NCBI RefSeq assembly: GCF_002160825.1 | Contig: NZ_NFLI01000002.1 | Span: 124,001 to 188,000, forward strand | Reading direction: 5' to 3' | DNA length: 64,000 nt | Origin: Lachnoclostridium sp. An131 | GTDB taxonomy: Bacteria; Bacillota; Clostridia; Lachnospirales; Lachnospiraceae | In this document: one piece after another, positions 43,932-53,182 of the stretch | Position numbering within the stretch: position 1 is the stretch's first letter | How the letters are laid out: the number at the start of each line of letters is the position of its first letter | Notes under the pieces: generated by a model | What the model was told of the DNA's origin: nothing | Databases searched by the model: none | What the model saw: only the letters and a program-made list of their open reading frames with translations | Made by a program: the position numbers and the translations under genes

Positions 43932-44922
43932 AAACAGAGAGGAAAACGAAAAATCTTTGATTTCGGTTATCATTCCGGTTTACCGGGTAGAGCAATATCT
44001 GAGGCGCTGCGTAGATTCGGTGCTGGCCCAGATATATTCCAGGATACAGGTGATTCTGGTGGACGACGGTTCCCCGGATGACTGCCCGGCGATCTGCGAC
44101 GCATATGCGGCAAAGGATGACCGGGTACAGGTGATTCACCAGGAAAACGCCGGTCTTTCCGGCGCGCGCAACGCAGGGATAGAAGCGGCGGAAGGCCAAT
44201 ATCTGGCTTTTGTGGACTCGGATGATTATCTGGCGCCGGAGTTCCTGGAATGTCTGTACCGGGCCTGCGTGGACACGGGCAGTGACCTGAGCGTCTGCCG
44301 CTGGGAGTATGTAAAGGGAGAGCCGGTACCGGAGCGCGGAAGCGGCAGTGTGAGTCTGTACAGCGGACGTGAAATGCTGGCGAATCTGTACCGGCCGGAC
44401 GGGGCCTATTTCGTAGTGGCCTGGAACAAGCTGTACCGGAGGGAGCTGTTTGAGCAGATCCGGTATCCGCTGGGCCGGATTCATGAGGATGAGGCCACGA
44501 CCTACCGCATCTATGATCTGGTAAAACAGGCGGCCTTTGTGGACTCCTCCCTGTATGGATATTTTGTCACCCCTTCCAGTATCACAAGGGGCTTTAACCC
44601 CAAGCGCATGGACTGGGTGCGGGCGAATGCGGAGCGCCTGGACTTTTTTGAAGAAAAGGGCTACCGGGAGCTGATGCTTCCCGGGCTTCAGGCATTTGCA
44701 GACGGGAGTATTGATATTTATTTTGGTCTTCGGGACTTTCTCCCGGGAAGCGAGGAGCAGCAGGAGGAAATACGTTTCCTTGTCCGGCAGGGACTGCGCC
44801 GGGTGCGGCCCTACGGCAGGTTTCCGCTGCGCACAGAGATCGGCTACCGCCTTTTTCTGGCCTGCCCTGGAATCTATCGAAGGCTTTTGAATCGGGTGAA
44901 GAGTGAAAATGGAAAGCAGTAA
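43924..44922 (+). CDS. Family 2 glycosyltransferase
   Basis: 332 residues. ISVIIPVYRVEQYLRRCVDSVL, LVDDGSPDDCP, NAGLSGARNAGIEAAEG and FVDSDDYLAPEF give a standard GT2 core. WNKLYRRELFEQIRYPLG and HEDEATTYRIYDL are typical of the capsular GT2 subfamily. It is the second of three tandem paralogues, only distantly alike outside the core, so each probably makes a different linkage. The start lies within the end of the previous gene. Confidence 0.92.
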   Translation: MSENREENEKSLISVIIPVYRVEQYLRRCVDSVLAQIYSRIQVILVDDGSPDDCPAICDAYAAKDDRVQVIHQENAGLSGARNAGIEAAEGQYLAFVDSDDYLAPEFLECLYRACVDTGSDLSVCRWEYVKGEPVPERGSGSVSLYSGREMLANLYRPDGAYFVVAWNKLYRRELFEQIRYPLGRIHEDEATTYRIYDLVKQAAFVDSSLYGYFVTPSSITRGFNPKRMDWVRANAERLDFFEEKGYRELMLPGLQAFADGSIDIYFGLRDFLPGSEEQQEEIRFLVRQGLRRVRPYGRFPLRTEIGYRLFLACPGIYRRLLNRVKSENGKQ

Positions 44923-45982
44923 TTACAAAATCAGTGTGATTGTTCCTGTCTATAATGTAGAGCAATATCTGAAGCGCTGTGTGGACAGTATTCTGGCGCA
45001 GACGGAAAAGCGGCTGGAGATTATCCTGGTGGACGATGGTTCTACGGACAGCTCCGGAGCCATCTGCGACGCGTATGCGTCGCAGTATGAGCAGATCCGG
45101 GTATGCCATAAGGAAAACGGCGGGCTGACATCCGCCTGGAAGGCCGGTCTGGCCCTGGCCATTGGGGAATATACCGGCTTTGTGGACAGCGACGACTGGA
45201 TCGATCCGGATATGTATGAGAGGATGCTGGCCCTGGCAGAGCGCGAGCAGGCGGATATGACAGTCTGCGGCCTGGTTTTTGATTTTGAGGATCCGAAGAT
45301 TCCAAAGCGCGAGGAAATTTCAAATTTCAAAAAAGAGGTTTACAACCGGAGAGAACTGGAGAATCTTTTCCCGGCCCTTATCAACGACGGCTATTTCTTT
45401 GGGCGGACTCTGCAGCCGGCCCGGGTCACGAAGCTGTTCCGGACGGAAATCCTGCGTGCAAATGTAAAATACTGCGACGACAGTGTGGCTCTGGGAGAGG
45501 ATATGCAGATTACCTTTCCGGTGCTTCTGGACACGCAGAAGCTGTGCGTTCTCCAGAATTTTTATCCTTACCATTACTGGATTAATCATAAATCCATTAC
45601 CGGAAAATATGACGGAGCTTATATGGACAAGGTACGGCTTTTGTCGGAACGTCTCCTTGCGATCAGCAAAGATAAGGATGCCTATGACTTCGAGCCTCAG
45701 ATTCGCAACGACTTTCTCAGCATGACGGTTCTGGCCGTCAAAAATGAAATCTACCGGAATTACAAGGCCGGGCGCAGAACAGTCACAGCCCATGTCCGTG
45801 CGATCTGCGAGGACCCGAAGGTTCGGGAAGCCATGGAGCGCCATACGATGGATAAGCTGTCAGCTTCCATCCGGCTTTATATCTGGCTGATGAAAAAAGG
45901 GCATTATACAGCCTGCTACTGGCTTGTGCTTGTATTTTTTAAGCTGAATTATTATTTGGGAAGAGAATATAAAAGGCAGTAG
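44909..45982 (+). CDS. Family 2 glycosyltransferase
   Basis: 357 residues from ATG 44909 (GTG 44903 is an alternative), overlapping the previous gene by 14 bases. The GT2 core has ISVIVPVYNVEQYLKRCVDSIL, LVDDGSTDSSG, NGGLTSAWKAGLALAIG and FVDSDDWIDPDM. The conserved Arg/Asn of ARNAG is replaced by AWKAG, a departure from its two neighbours. The C-terminal region (WLMKKGHYTACYWLVLVFFKLNYYLG) is hydrophobic and may touch the membrane. It ends the operon at a strong terminator. Confidence 0.92.
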   Translation: MESSNYKISVIVPVYNVEQYLKRCVDSILAQTEKRLEIILVDDGSTDSSGAICDAYASQYEQIRVCHKENGGLTSAWKAGLALAIGEYTGFVDSDDWIDPDMYERMLALAEREQADMTVCGLVFDFEDPKIPKREEISNFKKEVYNRRELENLFPALINDGYFFGRTLQPARVTKLFRTEILRANVKYCDDSVALGEDMQITFPVLLDTQKLCVLQNFYPYHYWINHKSITGKYDGAYMDKVRLLSERLLAISKDKDAYDFEPQIRNDFLSMTVLAVKNEIYRNYKAGRRTVTAHVRAICEDPKVREAMERHTMDKLSASIRLYIWLMKKGHYTACYWLVLVFFKLNYYLGREYKRQ

Positions 45983-46031
45983 GGACAGGGTTCCTGTAGA
46001 AAATAAATCAGAGAAGCGTCATAGAAGAACA

Positions 46032-46074
46032 GGCGGCTGAAGCGGTTTTATACCGCATCAGCCGCCGCTTTTAT
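46032..46074 (+). terminator. Rho-independent terminator of the glycan operon
   Basis: GGCGGCTGA..GCGG and CCGC..TCAGCCGCC fold over 46032-46066, with GCTTTTAT behind. Confidence 0.85.
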
Positions 46075-46110
46075 CATATCAGGTATGAGGATGGACTATC
46101 AGATTTTTCC

Positions 46111-46186
46111 TGACATTAACATTCTTCTTGACATTAACATTCGGCAAATGTAGAATATAAGAAATGATATCCTGCATTTGCCGAAT
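46111..46186 (+). promoter_or_regulatory. BlaI-family promoter with direct and inverted repeats
   Basis: The promoter is TTGACA (46128-46133), 17-base spacer, TAGAAT (46151-46156). TGACATTAACATTC is repeated at 46111-46124 and 46129-46142, the second copy supplying the -35. ATTCGGCAAATG (46139-46150) and CATTTGCCGAAT (46175-46186) form a perfect 12-bp inverted repeat with 24 bases between. The left arm occupies the spacer and abuts the -10, the place where BlaI/MecI dimers bind. A related GGCACATGT abuts the -10 of the transpeptidase gene (50203-50211). Confidence 0.75.
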
Positions 46187-46269
46187 AAAATTGGAAGGCG
46201 GTGCGGAGCACAGCGAATTTCAGGCAGGGATATCTGCAGGAAATATAGGATCGAAAAGGGAGTGATAAG

Positions 46270-46647
46270 ATGAGACGGCTGCCGGATTCAGAGCTGGAAT
46301 TAATGATGATTATCTGGGATGCAGGGCGGCCTGTGACCAGAACAGAGATTGAGGAGCGGATGCCGCGTGACAGGCAGCTTTCCGCCACGACGATTCTTTC
46401 TTTTCTGTCCAGGCTGGAGGAAAAGGGCTTTGTCCGGATTCGAAAGGAAGGCCGGAGCAACGTCTATGAGCCTTTGATCGAGAAGAAAGCATATCTCAGA
46501 GAGGAAAGCCGCAGTATCTGGAAGCGCCTGTATCAGAATTCCGTAGGAAATTTTGTAGCCGCTCTGGGACAGGGAGAGGAGCTGACAGATCAGGATCTGG
46601 ATGAGCTTCAGAATTTTCTGAATCAGAAGAGAAAGGAGAGAGGATGA
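46270..46647 (+). CDS. BlaI/MecI family transcriptional repressor
   Basis: 125 residues, normal length. The winged helix starts at once (RLPDSELELMMIIWDAGRPVTRTEIEERM), with LSATTILSFLSRLEEKGFVRIRKEGRSNVYEPLI as recognition helix and wing. The C-terminal dimer helix follows (QDLDELQNFLNQKRKER). In the known bla and mec systems such a repressor is cut by the partner BlaR1/MecR1 protease when the sensor detects a beta-lactam. The partner here is encoded with an ATGA overlap. The likely operator is the inverted repeat over its own promoter. Confidence 0.93.
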   Translation: MRRLPDSELELMMIIWDAGRPVTRTEIEERMPRDRQLSATTILSFLSRLEEKGFVRIRKEGRSNVYEPLIEKKAYLREESRSIWKRLYQNSVGNFVAALGQGEELTDQDLDELQNFLNQKRKERG

Positions 46648-48908
46648 AAATGCTGCAGGCAAAGCACCGAAAGGTTCTGTGGGTTCTTCTGCTGCTCTGG
46701 ATGCTGTATCTGCATAAATGGTTTTTTGACAGGTTTATTTACATGGATATCAGCATTGATGTGCGGATGGGATTTTATATGGTGAAGCCGCTGCTTCTGG
46801 TGATTTGGGTGCTGGGTGTGCTGGTTATGGGAATACGGCAGCTTGCCTCTTATCAGCATTTCCGTAAGAAGGCTCTCGAGAGAATGTATCCGGTACAGGC
46901 ATCCTGGATGCAGAGCGCCTGCCAGCAGGCAGCAGAGGAGGCGGGGTGTACGGATGTGCCGCCGCTGTATCAGAGTAGCGCAGTCAGCACGCCTCTGGTT
47001 CTGGGCTTTGCCGCTCCGGTTATGCTGGTTCCAGAGCAGGAGTACACCTGGGCGGAGCTTCATATGGTATTTCTGCATGAGTGCACACATGTAAGGAAAA
47101 AGGATCTCTGGTATAAGCTGCTTTTTGCGGCAGGTACCTGCCTGCTCTGGTTTCAGCCTCTTTTTTATCTTCTGAAGGCGGCGGCCTTCCGGGATGTGGA
47201 GGTGGCCTGCGATCAGAGCGTGATAGAAGGAAAGGCAGAAGCCGACCGGAGGGCCTATGCGGATTTTCTGCTGGAATCCCTGCGGAAAGGAAAAAGAAAA
47301 GAGCTTCCGTACTCTGCGTATTTTTACAACAGCAAGGCTGTGATGAAGGCAAGGCTTGCCGTGATCGAGGATACGCGGGAGCGTTCTGGCATTCCGGGAG
47401 CGGCGGTCTGCCTGATATTGTCCGCTGTGACGGTTGTGATGGCGGCGGATTATGTAAATGAGTGGCGCCAGAGGGCGCAGGCGGAGTACGAGGCCAGTCA
47501 GCCGCAGAATATCTATGAGGGCTATGGGCTGCCGGATAACTTTACGGAGGAGTCCGGTCAGCAGATGATAGAGATCATTGCGCAGAGCCAGGGAGCGCAG
47601 ACCATGGATTCTGCGGACGAGGGAGATTCTGGAGAAGCCAACGGGGAAGATATCCGGTCTTCTTCTCAGGATGCAGGGGAAGAAGAGGCCCGGGACGCCG
47701 GCGCTTCAGGCCCCTGGCAGGTGGAAAACGCGCAGAGTACGGAACAGGCGGCATTTGCTCTGGCATACCGCTTTGTCATGTATTTTGGAGACCAGGAGCT
47801 GGGAAGCCGGATGAATTCTGATTTGGCGGATGGTATAGACTGGGCATGGATAGACGGGAGAGACATAGCGCTCCTCGGGGAGAATGAGAAGGAGGCCGTG
47901 TGTGCAGTCCGTTTCCGGTATCTGACGATGGACAAGGACGACGTTCCCGAGGTGAGGGCGCTTCCGGGAGTACAGCGGGGATATGACGATGGGACAGAAT
48001 ATCTCTACGTTGAATGGGCAGTACGAATCAGCAAAACAGGGAATATCAGCGAGCTGACAGGAATCGCAGAGCTGGAAAAGGTTCTGGCAGGCTGTGAGGC
48101 GGCAGGCATTCCGGCTGATACAGGCTTTCAGGAGCTCGATCTCTGGAACCAGCCGGTCTGCCGGGCAAGGACCCGGGACGGCGTGACGGAGGCTACCTGG
48201 GACGACGGGGAGACATGGAAGGAGGTTCCGATTGAGCTGGAGGCGCTGACGGCGCGGGGAGATCAGCTGGATGGGGCGCTTACAGGCGTACAGGAGAAAA
48301 GCTATGTAGTCTCGGAAGAGATGACCGCTTTCGCTTACGGCGGCTCTCCGGAGGTGCCGGTGACAGTGACCTGGTCGAAGGATCAGGGCGAAACATGGAT
48401 GACCAGTGTCGTGACCTATGAGTATCCGGATGTGCGCCGGCTGTTTTTGAGCTTTCCGGATGCGGAGCATGGTTTTCTGGTTCTCACAGCAGGCAGAGCC
48501 ATGCGGCAGGAAGGAGATATCCTGTACCGGACGGAGAACGGAGGAGTTACCTGGACCAAGGTGGAGCGAGAGACAGCTCTCGGCGCGGGAGGCTCTCATT
48601 CCCTGCTTACAGGATCGGAATTCATGACTCCGGAGGTGGGCTTTATTTCGATTCAGAGCTCCCAGCGGCCATTGCTGTACCGGACAGAGGATGGAGGGGT
48701 GAACTGGAAGCTGTGTGCCCTCCCAGGATCTGACGCAGAGAACGCGGAGTATTATACAATGGCCTATGTGCCGGAGCAGAAAGAGGACCGCCTTTGCGTG
48801 TACCTGAGCATGGAGGAATATTCCGAAATGGGAGGAGTCAAGCTGCGATATGAGTCGCAGGATTTGGGCGCGACCTGGAATTATACGGGAGAGGTGTTAA
48901 GAAAGTAG
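46644..48908 (+). CDS. BlaR1-like M56 membrane protease with an Asp-box (BNR) extracellular domain
   Basis: 754 residues. Four membrane segments (about 10-24, 46-64, 158-178, 251-267) frame an M56 zinc protease domain with HECTH (145-149) and the downstream RDVEVACD element. In BlaR1/MecR1 the outer domain is a class D-like penicillin sensor of about 260 residues with an STYK serine. Here the outer part (270-754) lacks such a motif. It has an acidic linker, then five Asp-box motifs: TWDDGETW (~519), SKDQGETW (~577), TENGGVTW (~630), TEDGGVNW (~681) and SQDLGATW (~738), which suggest a beta-propeller. The protease probably cuts the BlaI protein encoded upstream, while the signal sensed is unlikely to be a covalent beta-lactam. 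Confidence 0.88.
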   Translation: MKMLQAKHRKVLWVLLLLWMLYLHKWFFDRFIYMDISIDVRMGFYMVKPLLLVIWVLGVLVMGIRQLASYQHFRKKALERMYPVQASWMQSACQQAAEEAGCTDVPPLYQSSAVSTPLVLGFAAPVMLVPEQEYTWAELHMVFLHECTHVRKKDLWYKLLFAAGTCLLWFQPLFYLLKAAAFRDVEVACDQSVIEGKAEADRRAYADFLLESLRKGKRKELPYSAYFYNSKAVMKARLAVIEDTRERSGIPGAAVCLILSAVTVVMAADYVNEWRQRAQAEYEASQPQNIYEGYGLPDNFTEESGQQMIEIIAQSQGAQTMDSADEGDSGEANGEDIRSSSQDAGEEEARDAGASGPWQVENAQSTEQAAFALAYRFVMYFGDQELGSRMNSDLADGIDWAWIDGRDIALLGENEKEAVCAVRFRYLTMDKDDVPEVRALPGVQRGYDDGTEYLYVEWAVRISKTGNISELTGIAELEKVLAGCEAAGIPADTGFQELDLWNQPVCRARTRDGVTEATWDDGETWKEVPIELEALTARGDQLDGALTGVQEKSYVVSEEMTAFAYGGSPEVPVTVTWSKDQGETWMTSVVTYEYPDVRRLFLSFPDAEHGFLVLTAGRAMRQEGDILYRTENGGVTWTKVERETALGAGGSHSLLTGSEFMTPEVGFISIQSSQRPLLYRTEDGGVNWKLCALPGSDAENAEYYTMAYVPEQKEDRLCVYLSMEEYSEMGGVKLRYESQDLGATWNYTGEVLRK

Positions 48909-48921
48909 AAAGGACAGGTAT

Positions 48922-50115
48922 ATGAAAGGAAATCGGAAAACCCGCCGCCCGGATCAGGCGGTGCGCCGCTGGAAAAGGAAGCTGAGAGGGCTTCTGTGGA
49001 CCCGAAGACTGTTCAGTCCACTGTTTCTGGTTGTTTATGTGACAGCCTGGGGAGCCCTTCTGCGGCTGTGCCTGCACGGCGGAGTCCGGAGAAATCTATT
49101 CCTTCTGGCAGCCTGCCTCCTGTTTTTCGCTGTTTATCTGGGCGTGTACCTGGCTGAGCTGCACGTGTATGGAAAGCGAAGCCTGAGACAAGTCTTCTCT
49201 GAATTTGAGATAGAAGGAAACTGTATAGCGGTGCTCCAGGAGAAGAATGGGGCGGAAGAACAGAAGGTATTTGATCTGGGTGATGTGCGCTGGTACAGGA
49301 AGAAAAGAGGCCATATTTTTCTGTTTCTGAGGCGGCACCAGTTTGTATGGCTGGATACAGAGAGTATTTCCGAGCAGAAGCGGGAATTTCTGGAGCTGAA
49401 GCTGACGCAGAAGGGGATCCTTGCGGTGCAGTTTTGGCGGATTCCTGCAGCGCTTCTGCTGGCTGCGGTGACGGTGCTCGGCGCTGCGGGGACTTCCTGG
49501 AGCGCGGTTCCATTCAATGGCCGGCTAGCCTGGGCTGTAGACGAGCTCAGACGCAGCCGGAGGGTCCGCCTGGTACACGATAACATTTATGAAGACGGGC
49601 TGGACGGAATTCTTCAGGATATCCGGACAAAAATAAAGCTCCCGGAGACACTCTGCCTTGTGAACAGCTTTAATCTGCATTTTCGGGCGGACGGTACTGT
49701 GGAGGCGTTCTATACCTTTATAAAAGGATACGATGAGGAAGGAAATTTTGTGGACAGCTATCTGATTGATTATAATGCGGCCCATTCGGACAGGATAACG
49801 ATCTGGCTTGGCGGAGCCGCGAGCATGGAATTTGAGCGGGAGAAGGACTTGAGGCCTCTTCTGGAAGCCATGCGTGTGCTGCCGCTGCAGGAAACTGTGG
49901 AAGGCTGGAATGAGGATGTCTATGGAATTCTGTATTATGGAGAGCGGAGCTGGGGCTACAGTACCGAGGGCATCCGTTATCTTGATGCAGACGGCAGCGT
50001 GTCCTTTCCGGGAGCCCACGTATCGGAAGAGGTCAAAGGGTACAGCGTCTCTGTATTCTGTCCGGAGAATGAGGCGGAAACGCCCGTAAGGTATCTCTAC
50101 AGGGGAATTTTGTGA
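48922..50115 (+). CDS. Membrane protein in the BlaI/BlaR-like operon, function unknown
   Basis: 397 residues. A basic N-terminus is followed by two membrane segments (about 31-52 and 60-80), a soluble stretch of about 80 residues (VLQEKNGAEEQKVFDLGDVRWYRKKRGHIFLFL, PH-like in feel, similar to YcxB domains), a third membrane segment (about 172-192) and an outer domain of about 200 residues rich in beta strands. I do not recognise the outer domain. It begins 13 bases after the protease gene and is surely cotranscribed, so it may be a partner or target of the system. Confidence 0.8.
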   Translation: MKGNRKTRRPDQAVRRWKRKLRGLLWTRRLFSPLFLVVYVTAWGALLRLCLHGGVRRNLFLLAACLLFFAVYLGVYLAELHVYGKRSLRQVFSEFEIEGNCIAVLQEKNGAEEQKVFDLGDVRWYRKKRGHIFLFLRRHQFVWLDTESISEQKREFLELKLTQKGILAVQFWRIPAALLLAAVTVLGAAGTSWSAVPFNGRLAWAVDELRRSRRVRLVHDNIYEDGLDGILQDIRTKIKLPETLCLVNSFNLHFRADGTVEAFYTFIKGYDEEGNFVDSYLIDYNAAHSDRITIWLGGAASMEFEREKDLRPLLEAMRVLPLQETVEGWNEDVYGILYYGERSWGYSTEGIRYLDADGSVSFPGAHVSEEVKGYSVSVFCPENEAETPVRYLYRGIL

Positions 50116-50182
50116 AAGAAAAGCTGCGGTGAATAGAAGTACGATAACAAACGGACACAGGAGCGGCGGTATTTGACAAAAC

Positions 50183-50217
50183 TGCCCTTGTAATACAGAC
50201 AGGGCACATGTTACACT
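50183..50217 (+). promoter_or_regulatory. Promoter of the transpeptidase gene with a BlaI-like half site
   Basis: TTGTAA (50188-50193), 18-base spacer, TACACT (50212-50217). GGCACATGT (50203-50211) abuts the -10, as GGCAAATGT does at 46143-46151. TGCCCT (50183-50188) and AGGGCA (50201-50206) form an inverted repeat. An additional TTGACA lies at 50173-50178 without a well-placed -10. Confidence 0.55.
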
Positions 50218-50293
50218 GAGGACAGGAAAGCTTTTCCGGCGGGCGGGCCGGCTGGAGGCTGATCATCTGTCGGAGACAGAGGGAGAAGAGAGC

Positions 50294-52402
50294 ATGAAAA
50301 AAGGAAAAGCAGGGAAAGGAAACATGAGAAAAGCAGCGGCGGCAGCCGGAATCCTGACCGGCTTCTGCCTTTTGGCGGGGTGCGGAAAGGAACAGGTACA
50401 GCCGGAACAGCTTCTGACAGAATACATTCAGCTTTTGAACGAGGGAAATTATGAGGAGATGTACTCCTACCTTTCCGAGGAAGCAAAGGCGGAGACGGAC
50501 GAGGAGACCTTTGTAAACCGCAACCGGAATATCTACAGCGGAATCGAGGCTCAGGATATTGCAGTTACAATTTCAGAGGATGAAGAAAAAGAGAAGGATG
50601 CGGATACGCAGCGGGTGGAGTATTCGATTACCATGCAGACGCTGGCAGGCGAGCTGTCCTTCGATCATATGGTGGCTATTTTTAAAAAGGATGAGGAAGG
50701 CGCCTATAGGATGGAATGGGACAGCCAGGATATCTTCCCGGATCTCCAGAATACGGACAGGGTCCGCGTGGTAACTACGGAGGCGAAACGGGGAAATATC
50801 TATGACCGCAACGGCGTGGAGCTGGCACGGGAAGGCGTAGCGTCCTCTGTGGGGCTTGTGCCCGGAAAGCTCCCGGAGGATCGGGAGGCTGCCTTCGAGC
50901 AGCTTTCGTCCCTTTTGGAGATCAGTGTAGAGAAGATAGAAAATGCTTTGAGCGCGGGATGGGTCCGGGACGATACCTTTGTCCCTCTGCGCACGGTCTC
51001 GAAGGAAGCAGGAGAATTGAAAACACAGCTTCTGGAAATCCCGGGAGTGATGATCACGGATACGGTTGTGCGCTACTATCCGTTTGGGGAGAAAGCGGCC
51101 CAGCTGACAGGCTATGTGCAGAATATCACGGCAGAGGAGCTGGAGGAGCGGCAGGGACAGGGGTATAATCAGAACAGTATCATCGGAAAGGCGGGAGCCG
51201 AGCGTGTCTATGAAGAGCAGCTGCGTCCGAAGGACGGCTATTCGATTCAGATCCTGAATGAGCTGGGAGATGTAAAGGAAATAGTACTGGAAAAGGCTCC
51301 TGAGGATGGAGAGGATGTGGTGCTGACTATAGACATCACATTGCAGCAGTATCTCTATCAGGAAATGGAAGGAGACGAAGGCTGCGCAGCAGCCATGGAT
51401 CCTGTAAGCGGGGCTGTGCTGGCGCTGGTGAGTACCCCGGCCTATGATCCCAATGATTTTGTGATGGGCTATACTGCAAGCGCCTGGGAAGCGCTGAATG
51501 CGGACGAGGCCCAGCCTTTATACAACCGCTGGCTGGCTTCCTGGGTTCCGGGTTCATCCTTTAAGCCGGTGACGGCGGCGCTCGCGCTGACAAAGGGAAC
51601 ACTTGACCCGGAGGCGGAGGTTCCAAATGACGGGCTCCGCTGGCAGCTGGATTCCAGCTGGGGCAGCTATTATGTGACGACGCTGGAGGATTATTCTGTG
51701 AAAAATCTGGAAAATGCGTTGATTCACTCTGACAATATTTATTTTGCCAAGGCGGCTGTAGGCATGGGCGCCGAGAGCTTTGGAGAAGGCTTGGATTCCC
51801 TCGGGTTTGGAGAAGAGCTTCCCTTTGACTTTGCGCTGACGGCATCCTCCTATGGGACGGACGGGGAAATCACCTCGGACATGGAGCTTGCGGACAGCGG
51901 GTACGGACAGGGAAAGGTGCTGGTAAATCCGATTCATCTGTCCTCCATGTACTCGGCTCTTGTAAACGATGGAAGTATGGTGCGCCCATACCTGACAGAA
52001 GGGCAGGAAACTTCTTATTGGAAGGAACATGTCTTTACGCCGGAAGCGTCTCAGATTGTGTTAAATGATTTGTACCGGGTGGTCGAATCAGAGGAGGGGA
52101 CAGCTCATGAGGCATACCGGAGCGGTTACCGTCTGGCTGGCAAGACAGGAACGGCAGAGCTCAAGGACTCTCAGGATGATACGACCGGCACGGAGCTTGG
52201 CTGGTTTGTGGGGCTTTGTACGGAGGACACAGACAAACCGCTGCTGATTACCATGATGATTGAGGATGTGAAGGGACGGGGAGGCAGCCACTACGTGATT
52301 CCGAAGGTAATGGCAGGCTTTGACGCATGGATGCTTGGAAAGGCGCCGGAATACCAGGCAGATCCAGGCGCTGCGGATGCGTCCCTGGAAGGAGTAGACT
52401 GA
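50294..52402 (+). CDS. MecA-like class B penicillin-binding lipoprotein
   Basis: 702 residues. The signal peptide ends in the lipobox LLAGC (Cys30), then comes a MecA-type NTF2-like N-terminal domain (about 36-150: LLTEYIQLLNEGNYEEMYSYL). The PBP dimerisation domain (KRGNIYDRNGVELA onward) and transpeptidase domain follow. The three active-site motifs are SSFK (421-424), SDN (479-481) and KTG (617-619). It cross-links peptidoglycan outside the membrane. Proteins with this layout include PBP2a of the mec system and PBP3-like low-affinity enzymes. Its position after BlaI and BlaR1-like genes makes it the likely output of that regulator, though the promoter similarity is short. Low beta-lactam affinity cannot be judged from sequence alone. 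Confidence 0.93.
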   Translation: MKKGKAGKGNMRKAAAAAGILTGFCLLAGCGKEQVQPEQLLTEYIQLLNEGNYEEMYSYLSEEAKAETDEETFVNRNRNIYSGIEAQDIAVTISEDEEKEKDADTQRVEYSITMQTLAGELSFDHMVAIFKKDEEGAYRMEWDSQDIFPDLQNTDRVRVVTTEAKRGNIYDRNGVELAREGVASSVGLVPGKLPEDREAAFEQLSSLLEISVEKIENALSAGWVRDDTFVPLRTVSKEAGELKTQLLEIPGVMITDTVVRYYPFGEKAAQLTGYVQNITAEELEERQGQGYNQNSIIGKAGAERVYEEQLRPKDGYSIQILNELGDVKEIVLEKAPEDGEDVVLTIDITLQQYLYQEMEGDEGCAAAMDPVSGAVLALVSTPAYDPNDFVMGYTASAWEALNADEAQPLYNRWLASWVPGSSFKPVTAALALTKGTLDPEAEVPNDGLRWQLDSSWGSYYVTTLEDYSVKNLENALIHSDNIYFAKAAVGMGAESFGEGLDSLGFGEELPFDFALTASSYGTDGEITSDMELADSGYGQGKVLVNPIHLSSMYSALVNDGSMVRPYLTEGQETSYWKEHVFTPEASQIVLNDLYRVVESEEGTAHEAYRSGYRLAGKTGTAELKDSQDDTTGTELGWFVGLCTEDTDKPLLITMMIEDVKGRGGSHYVIPKVMAGFDAWMLGKAPEYQADPGAADASLEGVD

Positions 52403-52403
52403 T

Positions 52404-53168
52404 ATGATACTGGCAATTGATGTGGGAAATACAAATATAGAAATCGGCTGTATTCAGGGAGACGACATTGTCTTTGTGGAGCGTCTCCATACAGACGGGA
52501 CAAAATCGGAGCTGGAATATGCCATCAGCATTAAAACGGTGCTGGAGCTCTATAAGATTGACAGAAAGACGCTGGACGGAGGAATCATTTCCTCTGTGGT
52601 TCCGCCGCTGACCAATGTGATCCGCCGTGCGGCTGCAAAGGTGACGGGACGTGAGATTCTGGTAGTCGGTCCCGGTGTAAAGACAGGACTGGATATCCGG
52701 ATAGACAACCCGGCTCAGCTGGGAACCGGCCTGGTAGTGGGGGCTGTGGCAGGAGTGGAGGAGTACAGCTGTCCGCTGGTCATCATCGATATGGGAACGG
52801 CGACCACCTTTACCGTAGTCAATGAAAAGAAACAGGTCGTAGGCGGTATGATTATGCCGGGGGTAGGAATCGCTCTGGACGCCCTGATCAGCAGAACCTC
52901 ACAGCTTCCGAAGATCAGCCTGGATCCGCCGAAGAAGTTTATCGGAAGCAATACTGTGGAGTGCATGAAGAGCGGCGCCCTCTATGGAAATGCAGTCTGC
53001 CTGGACGGAATGATTGCCCGGGTGGAGGAAGAGCTTGGGCAGAAGGTGACGGCTGTGGCGACAGGGGGCATGGCCAAGTACATCATACCCTACTGCCGTA
53101 CGCCGATCGGCCTGGACGACGCTCTGCTGCTGAAGGGGCTGAAAATCATTTATCGGAGAAATGCCTAG
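52404..53168 (+). CDS. coaX: Type III pantothenate kinase
   Basis: 254 residues, normal for CoaX. The ASKHA-fold motifs are DVGNTNIEIG (phosphate 1), IIDMGTATTFTVV (phosphate 2), GGMIMPGVGIALDAL and TGGMAKYI (adenosine). It phosphorylates pantothenate in the first step of CoA synthesis and is not inhibited by CoA, unlike type I. It starts one base after the stop of the transpeptidase gene, so it is cotranscribed with it. GGAG in the end of that gene is the probable ribosome binding site. Confidence 0.95.
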   Translation: MILAIDVGNTNIEIGCIQGDDIVFVERLHTDGTKSELEYAISIKTVLELYKIDRKTLDGGIISSVVPPLTNVIRRAAAKVTGREILVVGPGVKTGLDIRIDNPAQLGTGLVVGAVAGVEEYSCPLVIIDMGTATTFTVVNEKKQVVGGMIMPGVGIALDALISRTSQLPKISLDPPKKFIGSNTVECMKSGALYGNAVCLDGMIARVEEELGQKVTAVATGGMAKYIIPYCRTPIGLDDALLLKGLKIIYRRNA

Positions 53169-53182
53169 GAGATGGGGAATAT

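Noticed and set aside
42894-45982. Three tandem GT2 genes as a recent duplication
   Set aside because: Apart from the shared GT-A core motifs the three proteins differ strongly, so they are old paralogues rather than a recent repeat.
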